A stretch of DNA of 64,000 bases from Trichostrongylus colubriformis. Lineage: Eukaryota > Nematoda > Chromadorea > Rhabditida > Trichostrongylidae. Positions 36,101-47,520 of this stretch are shown one piece after another (the stretch's first letter is position 1; every line of letters starts with the position of its first letter). The DNA is taken from positions 46,769,551 to 46,833,550 of the forward strand of contig OZ022260.1 in NCBI GenBank assembly GCA_963978905.1, given 5' to 3'. The notes under the pieces were generated by a model. It was not told where the DNA came from. It saw only the letters and a program-made list of their open reading frames with translations, and did no database searches. The translations under genes and the position numbers were made by a program.

Positions 36101-39100
36101 ATCATCAAAACCACCCGGATTTTCGACTTCCTAGTGTGAAAATGATAACCAGACAAGCACTCCTTTCATCTACTGGTGAAGCCGCAACTACACCTCGCGA
36201 ACAATTTGAAGTGAGGTGCAAGTGTTCCGATAAGGTCAGAGCAGTGTTGCCTGGCGGAAAATTGACTATGGAAGCGATGAAATTAACACACTTATCAGAC
36301 TGAAACTTTATATTAACGTCTGTTACAGTAACAGCTTACACTTAATCACCACCACATATTTGCTTTCAAATGGAAATTGCATGTAATGTGAGGTGTCTCG
36401 ACTTAACTATTCATATTCTATACTAGCAACTTTATCAACTTTGACTTTACATGCCTCTGCTTCATTCTTCGGCCTTTATCTAAGGCACACGTAGGTTAGC
36501 TTCGCAGATGGAGGACTGACCCCACACTGAGCGCCGGAACACCTGCCCACACAACTTGCAATGTGCTTGCAGTTCGTTTGAAAATGAGACACCTATTGTG
36601 CCATCGATTCTGTGCTCGATCCTTGGGTGGACACTGCACATTGTTCGCAAAGTACAGCTACAGCATAACAGCTACTTTCCAATGAGCAGGTTGATATTGT
36701 GTAGTGGAAACGTACTTGAAATGGAGGAACAGTCGGACACCAAAAGGTTCTAAGAGAAACAACTACCACCTACCATCACCGGCAAAAAATCGAAACGGTA
36801 ATAACATACCATTAAAAATATTTTGAGCTGTATGCTTCAGTCACTGCATCCTCTCCATACTAATGAATAAGCAATTGGTACAGGTAAAGACTTACTAGGG
36901 GCAACATCGATGATCTACAATTTTTACAGATGGATTGGATTGTAGTCAAAGCAGCATCACACAGCTGAGGATCGTTGAGAGCTTCTTCCAAGACACACAT
37001 AACAAGATCACGTGGAACATACTGACCTCAAATCATGGCTGTTGCTTCAATGACTAGACACTCACGCACATTAAGGAGAGATATGACCGAAGGAAACCTA
37101 CCCGACTTCGCACGACCAAGAGCAGAAGAATATAAGTCAAATAGAAGTCTGCAGAGTTCGCTACGCAGGGAAGTTATTCCGAACGATTTAAGATTGAGTA
37201 GTGCTAAAAGAAACCGAACTTCTCTTGACATTCACACAGAGGTCTCTGTGAAGGCGAATGGAAAATTATAAGGCAAAGGAGGCTGAGCATCACTGGTTTT
37301 CTTCAGAATGTAGTGACTAGGAAGCCGAGTTATACCATCGCGGAAAGACTTGGATAAATTCGCAATAGGACGTAAAAATAATTGTAAATTACGCGCAAAA
37401 AAAGGTGTAAGCAGGTTCAAACACAGTGAAAGCAGCCGATCAGCCCCATAGAGGCGTATACTTAGCTGTAGTACTGGCACTGCAGTCATTAAATGCGTGT
37501 GAACTTACTGCATGACAAACGGAGTGTACGTGCGCTTCATTGGAGATGCACAGAGCAAAAAGCACATATAATATCGACAGTACAAGCTCAAGAGAGAGAG
37601 AGTACCGCACAACGATAAATGGAGCATCGTGTACCACGCAGAAAAGGGACAACGCGCAGAACAGGGCTCAGCATGATTCAGGAACTCCCAAGGGGAGGTG
37701 GAGAAGTCACGCTCTCTATTTTTATTTCGTTGGGGAATTCTCAGCAAGCACGTCTTCAGTCATTTTTGGACTGATATGAAAGTCTCTGAAAAAGGTTGCC
37801 ATTCGATACGCACTCTCTATAGATACTATGAGAATATATGTAGTATGCGTAGTTTCACATCTACCACAAACCTGCACGTTCCTCTTGCGATAGTAAACGA
37901 TTGGACATTGCCGCTGAAAGCGTAGTTAGGAGCCTCGTAGACATTTCTGTGTCACAACCGTAGCGAACCGAGTACAGCTCCGTGCAAAGACTCCTTCAAA
38001 AATTTTATTTCTCCATTGAAAACAGTGATCGCTGCTACAACTGTTGAATGCTCTTCTTAAAGCACACCTCAAAGTTGAATCACTACTCGTTACAGCAATA
38101 TCAACGAATCGCATTATTATGTCGTAGACAAGTTCCGCATGAAGGTTTCCTACCTAAACCTAGTAAGTCAGGTGAAATAAAAAGAATCTCGAACAAACGC
38201 ATTCCAAGGGCAAGCTACCTGAACCCCGAACGCTCCGTATTTAAAGCACTTAGTGTGCAGGATTCACAGCGATTAATTCATAGTTCACCTGCGGATTCCT
38301 GATGAGCAACTGACGTACGAAAATACCATTATGAATGTTTGGTTCGCTCTTGACATCGGCTAATTTCTTTCCCAGACGTGACTGTGCAGCTCGAAGGCAC
38401 TGAGGACTACACCTGTAATAGCGTGTGTTAGAATGCGGTAATGTTCCCGAACAAGTAATATAATATAAAAAAGCTTAACACATTGACGCCCGCGCGGCCG
38501 TGCATACCCCGCTACGACAGAAGGAAATAACGACAAGGTTTCACGTTGCCAAATATTTCCATGAGCTTTGAAGCAAACTAGCGTACTGCTCGACACCGAT
38601 GGGCAAAGATCCACATAGAAGAATACTCCTTTTGCAGATTATGACGTCCTACTCCTGTGGAGACAAAGAGCAAGATATAACCATAGAAACTGAACAGAAA
38701 AAGCCAAGTACTTTTTTGTTAGACGAAGCCGAAGTAAAATACTATTGCGTCACTTCATATACAAAACGCTGGCTGAAAGAAGTACCTCAAGAACTCATTA
38801 AGTGAGTTGAGGCCTTACTCTCAATGTTGAGTGTGACCGATGTGTAATTTTGAAGTTCTATAAAATTGTTAAAATTAAGAAGTCAACTAGCCGAACAAAT
38901 TTTGTTCTATGAGTTCATGGATCACACCCAAGCCACGGAAGAGCCGAAAAAATTGTTATTGAGATATACCTATATGCATTCCCCGCGATACATATGGGCG
39001 TCAATGTATTGAGGTGGAATTACGGGTAGAAGCCAACGAAATACAGACTTTTCGAGTATCTTCGATAATAATAGCCATCCAAGCGATTTACTATGAGTAT

Positions 39101-39633
39101 CACGATCAGCTCGGACCAGCGCGAGGCATTTCTCAAGAACCTGAAGACTTGAGAAATTATCAAACTCGGGGAACCACGACAAGTACAGTAATTATAAGGT
39201 GGTAAAAAACTAAAGTGTGAGCTGTAAGCACAAATGTATATTACACATAATTATAAACATGTTTTGCATCTCGGTAGAGTATCATGCAATAACGATCGCG
39301 GTAGAGCCAAGTGAACCCATCCGAAAAACCGAGGTAATCTGAACTGATCAAAAATACTCATTCACCAATCCTGTATTGAAAATGATGAGAGGCTTTCCCT
39401 ACACTGAAAAGAGGGATGAATGTCTGTTCAATACAAGTTTCTGTACCAGGTAGCCGGGTTGGGTTGCGCGGTGTCAATATGAAATGAGTAGATCTAACGC
39501 CCACCTGCAGTGCCGAGTCCCCACAAGAATCCTTCGGAGCTTTCTCACAAATCCAGTATAAGTACTGAGAACGCACCTGAATCTGCTTCTCTTCTGGACA
39601 AGCAAGCTCGCATTCTTCTACCAGTCGTTCCAT
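30134..39633 (-). CDS. PELP1/RIX1-family ribosome biogenesis protein
   Basis: Exons (5' to 3'): 39633-39505, 39140-39024, 38399-38289, 37021-36896, 35838-35677, 34460-34389, 34033-33908, 33824-33732, 32408-32328, 32183-32001, 31395-31171, 30199-30134. All are phase 0, 496 codons. Exons 2-8 follow the helical RIX1 domain of human PELP1: SLGWLLLSKILE, ALNDPQLCDAALTTIQSICK, LYGLSAGRLL-like IYGLSAGRLL, then ELVPPPVQ with TRPRI matching the PELP1 PPPLACALQ/THPRV region. Exons 9-11 encode a Lys/Glu-rich tail with basic KKVKLKKK stretches likely to direct nucleolar import, instead of the acidic tail of vertebrates. RIX1/PELP1 works with TEX10 and WDR18 in late 60S maturation. Homology of exon 1 and exons 9-12 is not shown; they are joined by phase and position. 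One or more exons between 35677 and 34460 could be missing. Confidence 0.75.
31625..31850 (-). pseudogene. Frameshifted tandem copy of PELP1-like exon 11
   Basis: This is a copy of the exon at 31171-31395, preceded by the same acceptor (ACTTTTAG|CAACATCAG) and followed by a usable donor. It is 226 bases rather than 225: a one-base insertion near the 3' end turns PLEFSNYVVAKR into PLECFETWCC and a TGA. Most of the exon, including SRSLVSKPKRKQFTT, is unchanged or conservatively changed. Flanking intron sequence is duplicated too, with fragments of the same unit at 31541-31600. Confidence 0.8.
34090..34335. repeat. Dispersed repeat, copy A
   Basis: Shares blocks with 50320-50525 in the same order: a TTGGTACCTxxT block, a CCAGCCACCxxxATTCTGAATG block and GGCxCATCCCAGxAAGGGxTTGAT. 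It lies in a PELP1-like intron. Function and class unknown. Confidence 0.6.
38475..38565. mobile_element. One end of a TTAA-type element
   Basis: TTAACACATTGACGCCCGCG resembles the end of the 11047 element. The following bases, through CAAATATTTCCATGAG, match 41083-41203. The other end was not found. It lies in a PELP1-like intron. Confidence 0.5.
38575..38815. repeat. Dispersed repeat, partner of 42425-42640
   Basis: Bases here match 42425-42640 at roughly three positions in four, for instance the shared block GAAGAAGTACCTCAAGAA. On the plus strand this copy has an open frame ending WLKEVPQELIK, but on the minus strand, where the partner is open, it has two stops. Confidence 0.65.
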
Positions 39634-39640
39634 GTGCCCA

Positions 39641-39650
39641 CTAGTGTACG
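39641..39650 (-). other. Candidate trans-splice acceptor of the PELP1-like gene
   Basis: GTACACTAG immediately precedes a 7-base leader (TGGGCAC) and the start codon at 39633. A spliced-leader acceptor at this distance is usual in nematodes. Confidence 0.5.
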
Positions 39651-39794
39651 GTAGGCATCAAATGTTGACCTGTTATACGAGCAAGGTACTGTACTACCGC
39701 CACTGGGAACTTAATTACTGACACGACGTTTAACCTTGAGGATTAGCGCCCTAAACATGCCTCCGGTAAGAGGGCCGAGAGGGTCGAACGTTCT

Positions 39795-40195
39795 TGTTGT
39801 ATTTCAGCAGCATTACGCTGAGGTTATACCTTGCGATTCGTGCGAACCGGCCTGTTCGGATGACCAGCACGGTCCACACTGTCGAATCATCGCAAAGTTG
39901 CAGAGCACGAATAACACTACAGTGCTGCGCGCCCTCCCCAGCTTTCAAATGCTTAAGTGTACCTGTGTAATGTGCATCGATTTTTTTTCGATTCGTTTAT
40001 GACTGCGTGTTCGTGTAACATGTCTATTAGTTTGTTGTTCTACATGACGTTTCGTGCGGTAGGTAAGGCCCGCGTAACTACTGTAACGTGCGTCGCGCCT
40101 GCAATTTTGCGACAATTCGATAGTGTGGACCATGCGGGCGGTCCGGGCCGGCCGATCCGCACGATTCGCAAGTATAACCCAAGGGTTTATGTTTC
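39795..40195. mobile_element. Foldback element between NDUFB7 and PELP1-like genes
   Basis: Arms of about 95 bp, near 39820-39915 and 40070-40165, are inverse copies with about 80 percent identity (for example GGTCCACACTGTCGAAT against its inverse). Similarity continues weakly outside both arms. It occupies more than half of the 743-bp spacer. Confidence 0.75.
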
Positions 40196-40300
40196 CTCGA
40201 ACTGCGTTCAAAACAACTGGCAATAAGAAACAATCATAGCATGTTGCATTCGATATATTGTGAGGTACAATGGCGCCAAAAACAACTGTCGAAGCAGAAA

Positions 40301-40306
40301 TTTATT
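40301..40306 (-). terminator. AATAAA poly(A) signal of NDUFB7
   Basis: AATAAA on the minus strand, 71 bases after the NDUFB7 stop codon. Confidence 0.75.
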
Positions 40307-40376
40307 GACTATACACTTGACCCAACAAACGAAGAATTTGAAGCTAGATAACCTATATCTATTGTTAACCATCGAT

Positions 40377-43300
40377 TCACGCTGCAGCCATGGCTTCCTT
40401 GCGCTGCTTTCGCATCAAGAGCCGCCGTTCCCGCTCGAACTCCTGAAACAGACGTCGGACTCAACATTAGTAGCTTATTATGACACTAAACGAACTGACC
40501 CATGTCGTGAGAATGTGTCAAAACACAGTACGAATATAAAGCAAAAAAGGCTTTTACAGACTGAATCTGAGTGGCGCTGAGCATCACTTTCGGCAAGGAA
40601 CGGTATATGAGGTAAATGGCACATGACTAAATTTGTATTAAGGGCACATGAGTGGCAGGGGAAAACATATTTTGAAACATTGTTCTTCGTAGATGACAAA
40701 GGCATGCATATATGGAGAGACAATGGGTAGCGAAACTACGTTAAAAGATGCGACTTTGAAGCGCCACGATCCTACGCGTTTTTTCTTCGGCTGCAGCTTT
40801 TCAGTAACGAGTTGCTTGCTGGCGACAGGCAGAAAATTCTCGAGCCGACGCCATTATTATTCGACGTTGCATGGGGTGAATTCAATTTCACTCATTATCA
40901 TCTAAAACAAGCGAAACAACAAGCCACAACAGTCATCATAGTAAAATAGTCAATTTATTCAAAGTTTTGAGTCTCTTGATATCTCGGCATAAAGCCAAGG
41001 CGTCGTACGTGCAATATCCGTCTTATAGGGACTGAAGTGATCCACTGTAGATCAATGTTGCACTCTCCGGTGTCTTTTAACACCCTGACTCCCACTTTCT
41101 TTTACCCGCATGTCACAATGCGACATTGCCGCATCGCGCGCGTGCATACTCCACTACAAAACAAAGAAACTTAGAAACTTCAGAGTACCCAATACTTCCA
41201 TGGGGATCCTACTATATATAATCGGCTAAGTATGTCTGTCTGTGTGTGTGTGTCTGTCACGAAATTCATATCTCGCGTCGCAGCAAAGCTAGGAACCTGA
41301 ATTTTTAAAGTGATGTAGGGGTGGTAAGGGAACATTAACGGTGAGGGACCGGAAGTGATAGCAACTGATAAGAGCTGATAAGAAGCTTCCAAAGGCGAAT
41401 GGCGGGGAATTCATATCTCGCGTTGCAGCAAAGCTAGAATCCTGAATTTTTAAAGTGATGTAGGGGGTGGTAAGGGAACATTAATGGTAAGGGACCGGAA
41501 GTGATAGCAACTGATAAGAGCTGATAAGGAGCCTCCAAAGGCGAATGGCGGGGAATTCATATCTCGCGTTGCAGCAAAGCTAGAAACCTGAATTTTTAAA
41601 GTGATGTAGGGGGTGGTAAGGGAACATTAATGGTAAGGGACCGGAAGTGATAGCAACTGATAAGAGCTGATAAGGAGCCTCCAAAGGCGAATGGCGGGGA
41701 ATTCATATCTCGCGTTGCAGCAAAGCTAGAAACCTGAATTTTTAAAGTGATATAGGGGGTGGTAAGGAAACATTAACGGTGAGGGACCGGAAGTGATAGC
41801 AACTGATAAGAGCTGATAAGGAGCCTCCAAAGGCGAATGGCGGGGAATTCATATCTCGCGTTGCAGCAAAGCTAGAAGCCTGAATTTTTAAAGTGATATA
41901 GGGGGTGGTAAGGGAACATTAACGGTGAGGGACCGGAAGTGATAGCAACTGATAAGAGCTGATAAGGAGCCTCCAAAGGCGAATGGCGGGGAATTCATAT
42001 CTCGCGTTGCAGTAAAGCTAGAAACCTGAATTTTTAAAGTGATATAGGGGGTGGTAAGGGAACATTAATGGTAGGAGACCGGAAGTGATAGCAACTGATA
42101 AGAGCTGATAAGGAGCTTCCAAAGGCGATCCTACTATATACCAGTTGGCTGGCGCACACTACTGTGCGCGATACATGGCGGTGTTGTGCAAATTGGGTTT
42201 GATCGACATGACCACCGTTGTGTAAGGGATTGAGTGGATTTTTCTTTCCTCTGCTTTCAGCTGAGCTTCCAAATTGCAATAAAGCAGGAAAGGTGAAGTG
42301 ATAAGAAAGCTTCCGGCAGTAATATAGATAAGTCGCTTTTCACTGAACCCATTTTCTACGACGACATGAATCGCGCGCAGTAGTGTGCGCCAGCCAACTG
42401 GTTTGAGAAAATCAGCATAGTTCTCGATATGCATAGGCAAAGTTTTACTTCGAGTAGCACTCATTTTACAAAAATATGATGCTCTGTTCCTCTGGATACA
42501 TGGAACAACATATGACATACACTGACGGAGGAGACCACGACAAAATCCTTTTTGAACATAATCGAAATAAAAAATTATTGCGCAAGTTGATATACAAAAG
42601 GCTAGTCGGAAGAAGTACCTCAAGAATGGGTCGGGGGATGGCTCCATGTCTTCCATAAACCCAACGGACAGCAAACGTTGTATAGACACAAAAGTATTGG
42701 AAAACATGATAATGAGGGCGACATTCATGTGCCTATGTAGAAGTTTGCGCGGCAATGCACGCAGGCTAAATGCGTTGATAGGTTCACCAATTTTCTCACT
42801 CGATTGCCACGCTAGCCTTCTCCAGCCAAAGCCAAAGAGACTTTTGGGGCTAATGAGGGAGAGGTCGCAGTCAAAATTCGCGATTTTGTACTCTGATTGT
42901 GCAGTGCCGTAACTTCGAGTGCGAGGCCGCGACACCACAAAATCACGAAGTCTGCCGGCGATCAAATCAGAACTGGTAAGACACGTTTCTTGTAAATGGA
43001 ATGGCGAGTTTTGAAAAGACGACCTGTGGCAGCACTCGAGCTGGGATGCGCGCGTTCAGCTTTTTATCTCGGCTTTGTTTTGATGCGTTTCAATCGTAAG
43101 GCTTCTGATGATCGAAGAGCTCTGGACGCGACAACATTCACAGCTGGAGGAGATCTTACGTCGTCTTCACCGGTTCAGCAATGCAGCAAGAGCTAAGGGA
43201 CTTCCTGCATGGTGAAAAGGGTCTTATGTCTCAGATTCTTGTACGTTCTTTCTCTACTGCTGCTTTACTTCTCATCTCCGCCTTCAAATTCCCCGATCTG

Positions 43301-44706
43301 CCTAAATCACCCTGACGATGTCTTTATTTATTCGTGATAACTATACAGGATAAAGCTCATCTGACTCAATCACTCATTCATAAGTTTTGACCGGACCTTC
43401 TATTTTCATTTATAATCCCACCGCATAAATTCACAGCAAAATGAATTGTAGTTTATAAAACTATGCACTTTACGAAGCTTAGCATGATAAGGTTTTCACC
43501 ACATCTGCCTTTCAAGAGCGCACTTTTTCAAAGCAGAAGAAACTCAACTAGACACAAAAATGAGGAATAATAAATCAAGTATAGTGCCTTCAAAATTTGT
43601 GAATTCCATAGGCGATGGAGCACTCACTGTTCTTGATCGTCTAACGACAATGAAATCATGATAGCTGACTGCAGCAAAAGAATTCCTTTTCCTCGAATCT
43701 TGTCCAAAGGTATACGAGGACCACGTCCCCAATGGGAAGAGAGATGACGACCGCATGTAGTGAAAAAGATAGCAAAAACACGACCGCATATTAGTGCAGG
43801 CAACTGGGACCAGTAAAGCAGCGGTCTTGAGCGATACGCGAAAACTAAAAATTGCAGACACTACGCAGGATGGCTCAAAATGAAGCAGATGGAGCAATGC
43901 CTTTTTCAGTCATATGTGGATAAGTTCCTTCAAACCACTCGAGTAGCGTTTCCAATAGAAATAAAAAAAACAGAATTAGCACAAAAAACATGATATGCAC
44001 AACAAACTCAAAGAACAAAAAAACAAACAAAGAACAGGGCACCAATGAGCAATACCAACCTTAATACGCATCAGGTAGTCCTCATATTCGCATTTGTCCC
44101 ACGCATTTCGCTTGTCATCGCACATATGACCAGCAAAAGGCGCATTCGCTCTCTAAAAAAAGTATTTCGTTATCTGCTCGGGGAATAACGATGAAAATAA
44201 GGCACTGGCTTAACTAGTCCACGAGAAAGAGCCTGGGAATAGTCGAGAAATGGCAAAATTACCTGACACTTCATGAGCTCAATTAAGTGATGAGCGCAGT
44301 AATCGCGTTGGCCAGCTGTTAGTTTGAACTGTTCCATTTCTTCCCATGTCGCCTTCATCTCTCTCACCTGCAGTTTAAAATGAACATTACGCTCAAATCA
44401 AAACGTGAACTGCACAAATCTCTTTGGCACTAGGTTTTAACTAGACTGAAGCCAGCACCAGCAACATTCATGGCTTTCAATGAAAAATTATGAACATGAA
44501 AAACCTATCGAGAGTAATTCGAAAAGAACCTTCCTTGCTCCCTGTAGTGTCTACATGACAAGGTGATATCAAATCAGGTCAATTAGACACACCTTTCTTG
44601 GCTTTTCGAAACCGAACTGAGGATCAAACGTGGGTGGACGGTCAGTACGTGGCGCGATTTCAGGCTTCGTCGCACCCTCGATCGACACGGACAACTTGGT
44701 CCCCAT
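40377..44706 (-). CDS. ndufb7: NADH dehydrogenase 1 beta subcomplex subunit 7 (NDUFB7/B18)
   Basis: Four exons, 44706-44593, 44367-44263, 44152-44060 and 40442-40377, give 125 codons with phase-0 junctions. NDUFB7 is an accessory subunit of mitochondrial complex I on the intermembrane-space side. The product starts MGTKLSVS, keeping the Gly-2 and Ser-6 of the N-myristoylation signal known in this family. It then has the twin CX9C motif: CAHHLIELMKC in exon 2 and CDDKRNAWDKC in exon 3, which form disulfides through the MIA import route. Exon 4 gives EFERERRLLMRKQRKEAMAAA, the basic helical tail. Length and motif order match the family, so the gene looks complete and functional. Intron 3 is 3.6 kb and full of repeats. 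The gene is co-oriented with, and just upstream of, the PELP1-like gene. Confidence 0.96.
41083..41203. mobile_element. End of a TTAA-type element in NDUFB7 intron 3
   Basis: A decayed TTAACACxxTGACxCC end followed by sequence matching 38478-38565 through CAATACTTCCATGGGG. The tandem array starts 60 bases further right. Confidence 0.45.
41205..42141. repeat. Tandem array, 146-bp unit x 6
   Basis: Units start ATTCATATCTCGCGTTGCAG at 41264, 41409, 41555, 41701, 41847 and 41993, each about 146 bases and more than 95 percent alike. The array is bracketed by the same GATCCTACTATATA at 41205 and 42127, and begins with a TCTGTCTGTG run. That bracket plus (TCTG)n pattern resembles some Helitron-like or SINE-like repeats, but I cannot assign it. 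Confidence 0.9.
42141..42401. repeat. Inverted repeat, 29-bp arms
   Basis: CCAGTTGGCTGGCGCACACT continues ACTGTGCGCG at 42141-42170 and returns inverted at 42372-42401 with one difference. Confidence 0.85.
42159..42965 (-). CDS. 268-codon open frame, unknown product, in repeat context
   Basis: This is the longest uninterrupted frame in the window and lies in NDUFB7 intron 3 on the same strand. It begins MIAGRLRDFVV, has a hydrophobic segment (LRYFFRLAFCISTCAIIFYF, about residues 115-134) and a second one near the C-terminus (IYITAGSFLITSPFLLY). No domain is recognised. Its middle overlaps a repeat also present at 38575-38815, where the frame has stops but several residues align (FLRYFF, AFCI, AI-x-FYF). 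Its ends overlap the two arms of an inverted repeat. No splice acceptor stands before an internal ATG. It may be a transposon gene, a nested gene, or chance openness in a repeat. Confidence 0.3.
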   Translation of the reverse strand: MIAGRLRDFVVSRPRTRSYGTAQSEYKIANFDCDLSLISPKSLFGFGWRRLAWQSSEKIGEPINAFSLRALPRKLLHRHMNVALIIMFSNTFVSIQRLLSVGFMEDMEPSPDPFLRYFFRLAFCISTCAIIFYFDYVQKGFCRGLLRQCMSYVVPCIQRNRASYFCKMSATRSKTLPMHIENYADFLKPVGWRTLLRAIHVVVENGFSEKRLIYITAGSFLITSPFLLYCNLEAQLKAEERKIHSIPYTTVVMSIKPNLHNTAMYRAQ

Positions 44707-44716
44707 CGTTTGCCTG

Positions 44717-44724
44717 CTAAAGAG
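44717..44724 (-). other. Candidate trans-splice acceptor of NDUFB7
   Basis: CTCTTTAG precedes a 10-base leader CAGGCAAACG and the start codon at 44706. Confidence 0.55.
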
Positions 44725-46854
44725 TTTTCACATACAGCGATAATGACTGATATCACAAAGGACGGATTACTATGGACGCCTACACGTGTACTTGCTCGGG
44801 TTCAATAAAATGGAGATAAAGCATGTGATGCTACTTAATTGGCAATCGCATGAAAACTCAGGTGCAGACTCGGAGACAGCGACGGCTAGCGATTAAGCGT
44901 ATGCTAACAGACGGACCTCTGGACACAGGAAATTCAGTGATCGCATGGATCGAACCTAATCCTAACTATTCAATGTTCAGTACCTATCCTCACAATTTTC
45001 TTATGGTCGTCAAATTCGCTGAATCCCAGATAAAACCGTGTTTACAAATAGTTCGCATATGTGGAAATCGAAAATTTTTACTACGACACATTGACAATTA
45101 AAAGGTTTGTCATACTCCTCCTCCAGTCTCCCTCAATTTGAATCCAAAACATCCACACCAGGATTGCCATAACGATTTATGCCAACATATATTTTTCTTG
45201 CATATGATGTATATCACAAACTCTTGCAACCGCCCAACAAAAAGACACCAGCGAAAAATTGTAATTTTGGTTTTTGATAGCTGCTGATTATCGCCGCAGC
45301 CCGGATTCGATGGGCAAAAGCTTCGGTGCTTGTAAGAGCTCGTAACGTTAACCAAGAATGAAACGAGGGTGTATCCAGAGGAAGTGAGTAGGTGAAATAG
45401 GCAAACACACGACAAACCGCCGCGTTCACGATAAAAATAAACAACGATGAAAACAAAAGCACAACTCGCAATATTTCCCGACGGTAGTACGCCTATTCGT
45501 ATTGATATTATGCGGAACGTGTAATATCTACATAGAAATGTGGTTCGTTGTCATTTTCATAATCATAAATTCATTGATCAAATGATAAGACATGGCCACA
45601 CACAAATCAAATCAGTCGCGAGTCAAAGCATGATCCAAAACTTGGTAGATCTGATTTCTGGTGAGTGTACAGGAAACCACTAAGCCGTTGTACGTAGTTC
45701 ACACAAACATTGAAGCCATGATAACGTAAACAACTATTTCCGATGTGACTCTTGAAAACCACCAGCACTAGCACGTAACCAAATTAGTCGAGACTAGAAT
45801 AGTCGGTGTTCATGCAGTTGGAGGGGGCTCTCCGCGCGGAGGGGGGGGGGGGATGGTGGAACGTGGCTATTTCTCTCCAAGTACTGCCATTAATTTTCCC
45901 GCCCTGAATCTAGGAGGGAGAGCCTCTGAATCCCTAAAATAAGGCTTGGATAAAGATGATACTTCGGTGTACAAACTGATTATTGTAGAACGGTTTCCGG
46001 TGAGCGGCGACAGCGCGACCAAAAGTGTCTTCTCTCCAACTAGATTAGCCCGGAGAAAACTACTATTACTTCAACAGCTTGATAACTGAAACAATCCATC
46101 ACCTAGCTGTACGACAAAAAGAAGGGAAGATGCCCTTCATCGCTAAGCAGTAGATGTAACGTTAGATTGCCCCGAGCCGTGCACATTTGCGTACCATGCG
46201 CTATTATTTACGCCTAATTCTAATCGTCGTTGCGGCGCGACTCAGGATCGTATTTACTTTGCCGCTTCCTGACGCAAGTGGGTGTCTTTCATGATCAAGT
46301 AAAGGCAGTGTTAACGAATAGGACTGTCGGTTGGGTCAAGCAACCGTCGAGGAATCCTGGACAGCGGGGCATGTTTGGTCCGCTGGGAGGGATGTCGTGA
46401 ACGTTGAGGTTCCCAGTGTTCAACGGAATTTTTGAAGCTGAGGGTCCGAAGTAAAGAGGAGATCTGATAAAGTTGACTATTGGGTTTGGACTCGGAACTA
46501 ATATTTAATTTGATCTCACTCAAAAATCAAGGACATGCAGAAAGCTCCCCACTCCCCCTATCATCGCCAAGTGTGCGATGAGTCCTCACAACCTGCGTCT
46601 GGCGGGGGCGGGGCATAAACTGTAGGGCAGACCGGGAGGTCCAAGCCTACCTTCTCCTGTAACGCGCACAATAAAGGCGTTCTGCTTGCTCTGTTCTGTT
46701 TCTACTCTGCTAAGCATTCTTATTCACTAAAATACCACTCAACCACCGTATTACGGTAAATAGAGGTAAATTAACCTCTACAGTCTCTAGCGCCCACAAC
46801 ACCCCCCCCCCCCCCCCTCCCTCCCCACCAACAGGAAACAAAACAAGGCGAGAC
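44725..46854. other. No gene; repeat scraps and homopolymers
   Basis: No exon is supportable. A relic of the long inverted repeat of 19.9-20.4 kb lies at about 45272-45328 (GCTGCTGATTATCGCCGCAG, then GGGCAAAAGCTTCGGTGC). G runs of 12 at 45841 and C runs of about 16 at 46801 are present. Confidence 0.5.
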
Positions 46855-47010
46855 ACTGTTTTTAAAGATATGAACTTGATACGATATTGTAGAGAGGAGG
46901 GCGCGCGGACAACGCAAAAGATAAACAGAGTAAAAGAGCACGCTGCTCACTTGGCCTTCTTAGATTTGTGGACTGTGAACAAGGCGTCAAGCTTCTAGAG
47001 GAACTGGCTC
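46855..47010 (+). repeat. Decayed dispersed repeat, copy 2 of 2
   Basis: Partner of 1744-1995; see that entry. The shared order of blocks is kept but a third or so of bases differ. Confidence 0.4.
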
Positions 47011-47520
47011 TTGGGATCAACACTTGACCGTTGCTCGTTTGTTGCTGTTCTGTAGCAAATCATCAGCTGATTTTGATAAATAAAATATTCCGGAATTGTA
47101 AACGCCTTTTTCCCACCTCCTGTAAATACGGAATTCATTCACGTTTATTCTCTGAAAGTGGAATGGGGGCGATCAAAACCTGAGAATAGACCCTCTTTCC
47201 GCTGATGATCCCGGGGTCAGACACGATAAAAAAGGGGCGAGCCACATTGAAATGGACAGCAGCCGTTGAAAAAGGGTCTTCTCGAAAGCTCAGAGGCACT
47301 CCGTTCACCGTGAATTTGTCATATATGATTTTCTCAGACGTGAAGCTTCCATTTGGAGTCTCACTTTGAAAACTTCATTGCCTACATTACACCTATCACC
47401 GTCACTCAAGAATTTCATTACCCTCGATGCCTCTATCACCGCCTTGCTAGCTTCCTTAGAACGATACCGTTGCTGCTTTTCACGGTCTTTACCACCCTGA
47501 TGTCCTGAGTGGCCCGATGT
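47011..47520. other. No gene seen
   Basis: Spacer before the RTE relic. It may hold part of the element's downstream sequence, which I could not recognise. Confidence 0.35.

Noticed and set aside
33908..37021. Importin-13/transportin-3 identity for the helical-repeat gene
   Set aside because: A stretch near 36.9 kb resembled transportin-3, but the order of all exons fits PELP1/RIX1 better, especially the PPPVQ...TRPRI block.
37035..37271. Plus-strand 78-codon frame beside PELP1-like exon 4
   Set aside because: The opposite strand is open too; no motif, and it lies in an intron.
41205..42141. CRISPR array
   Set aside because: The repeats are contiguous 146-bp units without spacers, in a eukaryotic intron.
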